12,896 nucleotides of DNA from CAYXEN01 sp964464035 (lineage in GTDB: Bacteria; Krumholzibacteriota; Krumholzibacteriia; WVZY01), in the NCBI GenBank assembly GCA_964464035.1, contig CAYXEN010000078.1, forward strand, positions 1 to 12,896, read 5' to 3'. The stretch's first letter is position 1; each line of letters opens with the position of its first letter. The notes beneath the pieces are model-generated. The model saw only the letters and a program-made list of their open reading frames with translations, ran no database searches and was not told the DNA's origin. The position numbers and the translations under genes are program-made. Below, one piece after another: positions 1 through 5,003 of the stretch.

Positions 1-1563
1 GGAAAGAAATGGAAGGATAGGAAATGGCATATAGAGAGGTATTTCATCAAGGAGCGGATCGAGGCCGAATGGATGGTCGATAATTATCGCGGTTTGATAG
101 ATGTTGTGAAGCGAAATATTTATGAAAAGAAAAAAGATCTGCCTATTGGATTCATAGGCAGGTATGGAATAGCACTGGCGAGATCCCATGCAGAAGATGA
201 GTGCATAGCGGTAATAGCTCATGCAAAAAGGAAAATAAGCAATAAGAATTCGGAGCCATACGTTTTAGTACTTCTTGTGGAAGCCATCCTGCATTATGTT
301 TATAATCATCTTAAGATGTCGCTCAAGCTATTAAATCGGATACCTAATTTGGAGATACTAAGCCCAAGCTATCGATTGAACGCATACACATATCTCATGC
401 TTAACTATAAGTATCTAGGGCTCTTAAAGGAATATGACAAATATTATCTTAAGCTGATTCGCTCTTCAAATGAATATGACATCCCTTATGGTAGGATCTT
501 TGCTATGCTTGTGGATATTGAGTTCTTGTTTGTGAGATCATCTTATTCAAAAGCAAAAAGGAAATTAAAGACCGCAATAACGCTTGCATCTGAATACAAG
601 GTTTATAGAGCATTAAGCGAAGCCTATTTTCTCGCTAGCGCTGTCTACTTTGAAGAAGAAAAATATAGTAAAGCTCTTAATTACTTGGGCAAAGCTAGTA
701 AATTAGCTTTAGCTCTTGCTTCTACAAATGCCGCCGCAAAATATAGCCCGCACTATGCATTAATTTATCAAAAAATGGGTAGATATGGCGATGCCGTTCA
801 ATCCGCTAAGCTTGTAAGGAATCGCTCTATGAGATCAGAAGATACTGTTGCATTATTCTATACAACTCTTATCTTATTTGACCTTTATAGTATGCTAGGA
901 AGTAAGAGAGCATCAACGTACAAGAGGCGCGCCCAAGAGCTTTTAGTAAAGATTGAAACTCTTTATAGGCTTGGTTATTTTCGCTATCTAGTTGCATTTT
1001 ATGATTATCAATCTAAAGAATACCAACAATCATGCATAGAATATCGGAATGCTATAAGAATCTACTCCAAAATAGATCAAAAAGATGATATTGTCAGGTC
1101 TTACTATGGATTAATATATGCCTACTTGAATCTTGGTCGTTTCAAATATATTCCCATTCTATTGAACAAAGCTAAGCAGCTAATCACAAATATGGAATCA
1201 ATAGAATTGCGAGCAGGCTATTACAAATGCAGGCTTGCATATTATTATTTATCTAGAACCAACAAAAAGCTTCTTAAACATTACTTAGTCTTATGTGAGG
1301 AAATCAGGCCGCAAATAAAGGATGCAAGATTGAAAATCGATTTTGAGCAATTGCTGTTTAGAGTTAACGCCAGGCTTGGATACAAGAGAGCTGCGATGAA
1401 ACACTTAAGAAACTACCACAGGGAATTAAAGCAATTCCTAGGCAATATTAATAGCGAGCATATCAGGAACGAATTCTTAAGGAAGGAAGATCTTATCTTA
1501 CTCTCGAAGGAACTCAATCTGATCAAACGCTATAAAAAAGGATCTCTAGTACATGAATACTAG
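1..1563 (+). CDS. TPR-like helical repeat protein, 5'-truncated by window edge
   Basis: The frame is open from base 1. The 24 codons before the first ATG (73) have no stop and read as ordinary protein (GKKWKDRKWHIERYFIKERI), so the gene very likely begins outside the window; at least 520 residues are visible. The protein is almost all helical, with repeated 34-40 residue units of alternating Tyr/Leu/Ala-rich helices (for example ALSEAYFLASAVYFEEEKYS and SYYGLIYAYLNLGRFKY), the pattern of degenerate tetratricopeptide repeats. No catalytic motif is visible in this part. In many bacteria such arrays form the C-terminal sensor or scaffold half of large Ser/Thr kinases, STAND ATPases or regulators; that assignment is inference. 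Base composition is clearly AT-rich (roughly 35-40% GC) with many AGA, AGG and ATA codons, unlike everything to its right, which suggests different ancestry. It converges on the lipoprotein gene at 1592 with a 28-bp gap. Confidence 0.8.
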   Translation, partial: GKKWKDRKWHIERYFIKERIEAEWMVDNYRGLIDVVKRNIYEKKKDLPIGFIGRYGIALARSHAEDECIAVIAHAKRKISNKNSEPYVLVLLVEAILHYVYNHLKMSLKLLNRIPNLEILSPSYRLNAYTYLMLNYKYLGLLKEYDKYYLKLIRSSNEYDIPYGRIFAMLVDIEFLFVRSSYSKAKRKLKTAITLASEYKVYRALSEAYFLASAVYFEEEKYSKALNYLGKASKLALALASTNAAAKYSPHYALIYQKMGRYGDAVQSAKLVRNRSMRSEDTVALFYTTLILFDLYSMLGSKRASTYKRRAQELLVKIETLYRLGYFRYLVAFYDYQSKEYQQSCIEYRNAIRIYSKIDQKDDIVRSYYGLIYAYLNLGRFKYIPILLNKAKQLITNMESIELRAGYYKCRLAYYYLSRTNKKLLKHYLVLCEEIRPQIKDARLKIDFEQLLFRVNARLGYKRAAMKHLRNYHRELKQFLGNINSEHIRNEFLRKEDLILLSKELNLIKRYKKGSLVHEY

Positions 1564-1569
1564 AGATCC
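1534..1569 (-). terminator. Rho-independent terminator of the minus-strand lipoprotein gene
   Basis: A perfect 12-bp inverted repeat, GGATCTCTAGTA (1540-1551) and TACTAGAGATCC (1558-1569), is separated by a 6-nt loop. Read on the minus strand, the stem is followed directly by six T residues (complement of A 1534-1539), and it lies about 22 bp past the lipoprotein stop codon at 1592. On the plus strand no T tract follows, so it should mainly stop leftward transcription. It overlaps the last nine codons of the TPR gene, whose TAG stop (1561-1563) sits in the right arm. Confidence 0.8.
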
Positions 1570-1591
1570 GTATGGATCATTCTAGAGGATC

Positions 1592-2152
1592 TTATCCACC
1601 TAAATCCGCTGCGTATTTCGAAAAATGCTCAAGCAATGACTCAGCGGCATTAGGATCACTCGACTCGATCTTCTCCACCGGTTCCCACCAGCCCATCTGC
1701 TCGTTGAACCAGAGAGTTTCTGCCATATCGGCCATGCCGGCGGCATTGGTCTTATCAAGGAAGACCGTCATCGTTACCGGCTTGTTGAAATGAATCCCAT
1801 GCGGCCCGAACACGAAGACCATCTTGCCGGGCTCCGGCATATCTATCGTCACCTCGGTGTCTCCATTGAGAGCACCTGGAGGAAAATCCAGTCTCACATA
1901 CTCATTGCCGACCGATCCGCCCGACGCGGCTGAAATCACCTTGGAGACGCCGGGAACCAAGGCCGGCTTGGTGCCGTTCTTGGGGGCGGATAGAATGACT
2001 ATGGGGTTGGGATTGGTGACTATGCGCTCAGGCGCAGGAGTAGGTGCCGTCACTCTCTCCGTATTACAGCCGAACACGAAAAGGATGAGAGCAAGGCTAG
2101 CGAGGCACAGAAGCAAGGCAAAGGATTTAGATGTGAAGCGTGAGTTGGTCAT
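1592..2152 (-). CDS. ZU5-like domain lipoprotein
   Basis: A 186-residue protein with an N-terminal lipoprotein signal: basic start, hydrophobic core (residues 11-27) and a lipobox-like VFGC with Cys29 as the probable lipidation site. A Pro/Thr-rich linker (about 30-60) leads to a globular part with GGSVG, LDFPPGAL (88-95) and VFGPHGIHFNKPVTMTV (114-130). These are hallmark strings of ZU5-type beta-sandwich domains in bacterial surface proteins. The C-terminal EHFSKYA string is also common at the end of such modules. It probably sits in the outer membrane or periplasm as an adhesion or scaffold protein; no enzymatic residues are seen. The ATG at 2152 is chosen over the GTG at 2161 because AGGGGGTGG lies about 5 nt before the ATG but abuts the GTG. 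It appears monocistronic, ending at the terminator at 1534-1569. Confidence 0.85.
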   Translation of the reverse strand: MTNSRFTSKSFALLLCLASLALILFVFGCNTERVTAPTPAPERIVTNPNPIVILSAPKNGTKPALVPGVSKVISAASGGSVGNEYVRLDFPPGALNGDTEVTIDMPEPGKMVFVFGPHGIHFNKPVTMTVFLDKTNAAGMADMAETLWFNEQMGWWEPVEKIESSDPNAAESLLEHFSKYAADLGG

Positions 2153-2671
2153 TCTATCCACCCCCTGGTTCGTGTCCCAAATGTCAGGCTGACATTCCTT
2201 ATGGCAATGGTGATGCCAAGAAGAAGATTCGGATCCGGATATTGCGGGGTAGGATGGAGATCAACCGGCAGCTCGATGCTAATTCGTTAATAAACTTTCA
2301 GTTACCAACAAAAGCAGACGGCCGCCCCTAAGATCTCGAGCCTGAAGGAACGATTTCCTTTCCAACCTGGTTGTGACGTTTTTCAAGAAAACGGGGAATG
2401 TGGCGAAGACTCTCTCGAGCCGGTGGGATCAGGCAGGAGTTTTCCGCTTTTCTGGCAAGGAGTTATGATAAACGTGGCGGATACGAACCATTCTGACGCT
2501 TTTCAGCTTTGAACGGCAACCCCGGCGGCGATTCTCCATCGTTCTGCTTTATCGTTGCTCGGAACTCCGAATGATTTCCAAACGCTTCATGCCCGGCGTC
2601 GTCGATCGTTACCTTTTGTTTCCAGTAGTTCCCATACATGTGTGCCGCCAGACTTCACATCTCTCCATGGA
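2153..2671. other. 519-bp sparsely coding region
   Basis: This stretch separates the ZU5-like lipoprotein from the twin two-TM protein genes. It must hold the promoter of the lipoprotein and the end of the upstream operon. I could not identify a convincing sigma-70 promoter or a hairpin with a T tract. Small perfect dyads are present (AAGGAA-CGAT-TTCCTT at 2345-2360; TCGGA-AC-TCCGA near 2559-2570). The best coding candidate is a 58-codon minus-strand ORF at 2463-2639, listed separately. A short plus-strand frame starting at 2140 carries one CPKC motif but overlaps the lipoprotein start and is not convincing. Confidence 0.6.
2463..2639 (-). CDS. possible small hydrophilic protein, 58 aa
   Basis: An ATG-initiated frame of 58 codons ends in TAA. 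The translation starts MYGNYWKQKVTIDD and is hydrophilic, with evenly spread charged and aromatic residues and a Pro/Gly-rich end (SPPGLPF, SYPPRLS). It does not show the Ala/Arg/Ser low-complexity look typical of shadow frames. The preceding GGCGG is only a weak ribosome binding site, and the frame is closed by TGA a few codons upstream of the ATG. It would be the last gene of the operon that runs down from 4619, 32 bp past the 63-residue protein. No family is recognised. It may be a real small gene, a decayed remnant or chance. Confidence 0.2.
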   Translation of the reverse strand: MYGNYWKQKVTIDDAGHEAFGNHSEFRATIKQNDGESPPGLPFKAEKRQNGSYPPRLS

Positions 2672-2863
2672 TTACTTCCTTCTCCGCACTTCCTCATAAT
2701 ATGGGCCGAACACAAGAGGGATGTATATCGTTACAAACACGAAGAAAAACAAGCCAACAGTCCATAAGCTATTGTGTTCCTTGAACAATCTGTGCCCGGA
2801 AGCCAATCCGGTGAGCCCACCGATGAGAACCGGATAGAATATGAATGTCTTGAATATTTTCAT
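2672..2863 (-). CDS. small two-TM membrane protein, second copy of a tandem pair (63 aa)
   Basis: This 63-residue protein has two hydrophobic segments (about residues 5-22 and 33-52) joined by a short polar loop (GHRLFKEHNS) and a charged end (EEVRRRK). It is a clear paralogue of the gene immediately upstream. Both begin MK-[IV]-FKTFIFYP, both end the second helix with PLVFGPYYEE-[VL]-R, and loop lengths match. The ATG follows the upstream TAG stop with no gap and lies in the same frame. Its ribosome binding site, AAGGAGG, is formed by the last codons of the upstream gene, so translation is probably coupled. By the positive-inside tendency the lysine-rich N-terminus and the RRRK tail would both be cytoplasmic, making a helical hairpin. 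The family is not recognised; immunity or partner protein for the Cys-rich product encoded upstream is only speculation. Confidence 0.75.
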   Translation of the reverse strand: MKIFKTFIFYPVLIGGLTGLASGHRLFKEHNSLWTVGLFFFVFVTIYIPLVFGPYYEEVRRRK

Positions 2864-3103
2864 CTAATCCTCCTTGCTCGCCGCTCCCGCCATCTCGTTT
2901 GTCTCCCTTTGCAGCTTCCGCTTGCGCAGCTCTTCATAATATGGACCAAACACGAGAGGCATATCTATAGTCAGCAGGAGAAAAAGGAATATGCCGAAAA
3001 ACCACCATCCACGGTGCGCTATGAACATCCTGTTTTCAGAGGTCAGCCAGGCGAGTACTAACAAGAGTATGGGATAAAAAATGAACGTCTTGAAAACCTT
3101 CAT
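2864..3103 (-). CDS. small two-TM membrane protein, first copy of a tandem pair (79 aa)
   Basis: This 79-residue protein has two membrane segments (about 5-21 and 32-52). It starts MKVFKTFIFYPILLL and carries the conserved LVFGPYYEELRKRK after helix 2, then a 16-residue polar tail (LQRETNEMAGAASKED) missing from its paralogue. A very good ribosome binding site, AGGAGG with six bases to the ATG, fixes the start. It begins 15 bp after the stop of the Cys-rich frame at 3119 and ends in TAG directly abutting the ATG of the second copy. The pair therefore looks like a local duplication inside one operon. It is expected to be an inner-membrane helical hairpin with both ends in the cytoplasm. No known family is recognised. 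Confidence 0.8.
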   Translation of the reverse strand: MKVFKTFIFYPILLLVLAWLTSENRMFIAHRGWWFFGIFLFLLLTIDMPLVFGPYYEELRKRKLQRETNEMAGAASKED

Positions 3104-3118
3104 GTTTACCCTCCTGTT

Positions 3119-3361
3119 CTAGAGCGCTTTGAAGAAACACAATACGAGACAAGCCGCGGAGCGAGCTGTAGTGCAAATGCCCATGCAATGAAGGAACCCG
3201 GGTACGCTGAGCCAGCACTTGATCCCGCAACCGACAATAACGGCCGCCATGCATTCTCCGCTGCATCCAGCGAACTGCCTCCAACTCCACCGCTCGGCGC
3301 TGGTCGATGGTCCCACGCCTCCGCTCTCATCTGAGATTACCTCTGTCCACAAACCCTCGTC
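3119..3361 (-). pseudogene. C-terminal eight-cysteine CX3C domain, in the -1 frame relative to the upstream gene
   Basis: This 80-codon stretch has no good start of its own but fills the gap between the neighbouring genes, ending in TAG 10 bases before the next AGGAGG. It encodes eight cysteines in four CX3C pairs spaced 7, 9 and 7 (C-x3-C-x7-C-x3-C-x9-C-x3-C-x7-C-x3-C) within an otherwise hydrophobic sequence (MAAVIVG, WLSVPGFLH). The preceding DEGLWTEVISDESGG reads as a natural continuation of the 159-residue protein if one base near 3361 is re-read or was lost. Together they would form a precursor of about 232 residues with cysteines at about 185-227. The spacing recalls Cys-rich bacteriocin-like domains such as halocin C8 and twin-CX3C helical hairpins; homology is not established. 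Independent starts are possible but weak: ATG 3250 (after GGAG), GTG 3316, TTG 3352 or TTG 3421. A sequencing or assembly indel, a true frameshift mutation and programmed frameshifting are all possible. Confidence 0.5.
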
Positions 3362-3816
3362 AAGAGCACGGCATCCGGACCCGCAAGCTCTCTTCGAGAG
3401 ACATATCGAAAAGGCGCCCAAGTTGATCTCCCTTCACTCTCGAAATTCATCAGGTAAACCACCTCTGCTTGTGGATGCTCGATGCTCATGAATCCAAGGA
3501 TTGTGATCGTTACTTCCCTCCCCTCCTCGGTAAGGCCGCGCACGACGAGGGATGCGGAAGGATCGAGCAAGTAGCCTGTTGCCTCCAGTCTCTCGAGGCC
3601 GTCCCGTACTCCGGCTCTCGCCCGCAGCGAGGTCGCGGCTTCATCCGCCACGCTGTTCCCTGCAAAATAACAGGCCACTTCCGTGCCGTTTATCACGGTG
3701 TCAATATCCGTATGAATGTGATCGCTCGAATGCGACGTATTCTCCAGAGAATCATCGCATGCCGGAAAACCCGGAAACAGAAGCAATGCAACTACCACAA
3801 GAGCCCTATAGAACAT
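3337..3816 (-). CDS. lipoprotein-like precursor, N-terminal part of a probable frameshift-split gene (159 aa)
   Basis: The start at 3816 is fixed by AGGAGG six bases upstream. A hydrophobic signal (about 5-19) ends in FPAC with Cys20 as the possible lipid attachment site; the -3 residue is Phe rather than Leu, so a plain Sec signal is also possible. A short acidic and His-containing region follows (HSSDHIHTDID, 29-39). The remainder (about 78-140) looks like one small beta-rich domain: GYLLDPSASLVVRGL, EEGREVTITILGF, then AEVVYLMNFESEG and WAPFRYVSR. The last seven residues (TRVCGQR) are probably out of frame. The coding pattern continues better in the -1 frame from 3361, which carries the CX3C cysteine domain. 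It sits 92 bp after the ASH-repeat lipoprotein in the same direction. The family is not recognised with certainty; a leader or propeptide domain for a Cys-rich secreted peptide is my best inference. Confidence 0.7.
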   Translation of the reverse strand: MFYRALVVVALLLFPGFPACDDSLENTSHSSDHIHTDIDTVINGTEVACYFAGNSVADEAATSLRARAGVRDGLERLEATGYLLDPSASLVVRGLTEEGREVTITILGFMSIEHPQAEVVYLMNFESEGRSTWAPFRYVSRRELAGPDAVLLTRVCGQR

Positions 3817-3908
3817 CACAAACCTCCTCTTCGCGCCGGCCCGGAAAGAGCACGGCTTTAATGCATCCGCGGTTCCCGCCCGGTAGCACGGAACAACTCC
3901 ATCTCGAA

Positions 3909-4619
3909 TCACCTCACGATACCGGCTGTGCATTTGACATTGGTGCAGAGAATGGTGCCCGTATTTATCCAACATTCCTTCGAGCCGGGGACCTTGGGGG
4001 CATACCTGACAGTCACCGTTCGAGTCTGATTCGAATCCAAGCTGTAAGTCCCTCCCCCGGATACGATCGAGAATTCCTCGCAACTCTCGGTGACCCTTCC
4101 ATAAAGAGTACCTGCCCCGGCGTTTGTTATCTCGAACGAGAGATCTTTGTGGGAACCGGTGGGAACGGAACCGAAATCGAGCGTTGCAGGGCTGACCTCG
4201 CAGACGGTGCTTTGCGTCGCGTTTCCCGTACAGCTGACTTCGGAGCACACCCCGGTTCCCAGATCGATTGTGCACATCTTGGCTCCCGGGCTTAACGGAG
4301 AGAATCTCACGGTCACGACCCGGCCTTGAGATTGTTCGAGGGCGAAGCTCCCTCCCCCGTCCACGATGGAAAAATCAGTGGAGTTGATGCTGACGCTCCC
4401 GCTGAGCGTGCCTCCTCCCGTGTTTTCTATGCGAAAAGTCAAATCCCGCTGAGAACCTACATCGATTGAACCGAACACGAGATTTGTAGTACTCAACCGG
4501 CACGAAGGATCGCAATCGCCCCAAGGAGGGCAGCAACCCGAAATCAATGAATCTCCGGCCGAGAGAGACACAAGGATAAGAACGACTAGGAAACGTCTAG
4601 CGATACGCGGAAAAGACAT
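3909..4619 (-). CDS. lipoprotein with two ASH-type (ASPM/SPD-2/Hydin, choice-of-anchor D-like) repeats
   Basis: This 236-residue protein starts at an ATG preceded by AAGGAG with six bases spacing. The signal region (8-28) ends in the lipobox ISGC (Cys29). The mature part holds two repeats in exact 100-residue register: C40/C140, LVFG(47-50)/LDFG(147-150), GGGTLSG/GAGTLYG (68-74/168-174), FSIV-GGG (83-90/183-190), VTVRFSP/VTVRYAP (102-108/202-208), and cysteines 116/216, 125/225 and 130/230. This is the immunoglobulin-like fold signature of bacterial ASH / choice-of-anchor D proteins, here with cysteines that could form disulfides within each repeat. It is probably a cell-surface or periplasmic structural protein. 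It is the first gene of the leftward block and is followed after 92 bp by the frameshift-split precursor gene. No enzymatic motif is present. Confidence 0.85.
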   Translation of the reverse strand: MSFPRIARRFLVVLILVSLSAGDSLISGCCPPWGDCDPSCRLSTTNLVFGSIDVGSQRDLTFRIENTGGGTLSGSVSINSTDFSIVDGGGSFALEQSQGRVVTVRFSPLSPGAKMCTIDLGTGVCSEVSCTGNATQSTVCEVSPATLDFGSVPTGSHKDLSFEITNAGAGTLYGRVTESCEEFSIVSGGGTYSLDSNQTRTVTVRYAPKVPGSKECWINTGTILCTNVKCTAGIVR

Positions 4620-5003
4620 GACCGGCTCCTTCTGTTCTGGACCTTGGACGCCCGAGTTTTTCGGCGGCGAGACAAGGCATCAAGCATGCCGGAGAGTCAT
4701 GTCCGCATAAGTTACTAAATTGCAAAGGGTTAAACGCAAGACGCTCTGTCGGAGCCGCAAGACCGGAGAGTCCCCAGACACGCAGGGATGGAGCTTCCGA
4801 CTCCTAATTCATTCATAAATAAGTTGTTACAAAATCCGGTTTCGCCGCCCCAAGTGTCAAGATTTCGACACCAACCTCAATTCACGGTTCACGGAGACGC
4901 CAAGAAAAGTCGACGCCGCCCGGTTCATTTCCATAATTCGCGCCGAGCGGCGGCCGAGAAAGCAAGAGAGGCGGGAACGCGAAGCCGGCAAGGCTCACAC
5001 TCT
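4620..5003. other. 384-bp intergenic region upstream of the secreted-protein operon
   Basis: This gap lies between the stop of the radical SAM gene and the start of the ASH-repeat lipoprotein, so it should carry the lipoprotein operon promoter. Visible elements are a perfect TTGACA on the minus strand at 4855-4860, an imperfect dyad over it (4854-4871) and a 10-bp direct repeat CCGGAGAGTC at 4689-4698 and 4763-4772. A frame on the plus strand at 4788-5009 is Arg/Ser-rich and looks like chance. No terminator with a T tract was seen after the radical SAM gene. Confidence 0.6.
4831..4871 (-). promoter_or_regulatory. candidate promoter with overlapping dyad (operator-like)
   Basis: Read leftward there is an exact -35 consensus TTGACA (4860-4855), then 18 bases, then a weak -10 candidate GATTTT (4836-4831), about 212 bp before the lipoprotein start at 4619. 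An imperfect 18-bp palindrome with GTGTC/GACAC arms (4854-4871) covers the -35, a common position for a repressor site. The weak -10 and long leader keep confidence low. Confidence 0.25.

Noticed and set aside
2140..2331. A plus-strand frame with a CPKC motif (GSCPKCQADIPYG), hinting at a zinc ribbon.
   Set aside because: Only one Cys pair is present, the start is a GTG inside the divergent lipoprotein gene, and no ribosome binding site or downstream continuation is seen. A decayed remnant cannot be excluded.
2669..2681. A short ORF (about 18 codons) starting just after the stop of the 63-residue membrane protein.
   Set aside because: Too short and without conserved features to call as a gene.
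3106..3330. A 74-codon minus-strand ORF with an ATG 7 bp after the upstream stop that fills the same gap as the Cys-rich frame.
   Set aside because: Its translation is a low-complexity Ala/Ser/Gly/Pro/Arg mix with no domain look, whereas the overlapping frame has the regular eight-cysteine pattern and continues the upstream protein.
4689..4772. Direct repeat CCGGAGAGTC at 4689-4698 and 4763-4772.
   Set aside because: Two copies of a 10-bp word 74 bp apart in a GC-rich gap may be chance; there is no symmetry or placement relative to a promoter to support a site.
4728..4800. Plus-strand GCAAAGGGTTAAAC followed by a small hairpin and CCGCAAGACC, loosely like a cyclic di-GMP-I (GEMM) riboswitch.
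   Set aside because: The core GGGACGCAAAGCC and the second receptor helix do not match, and no plus-strand gene follows it.
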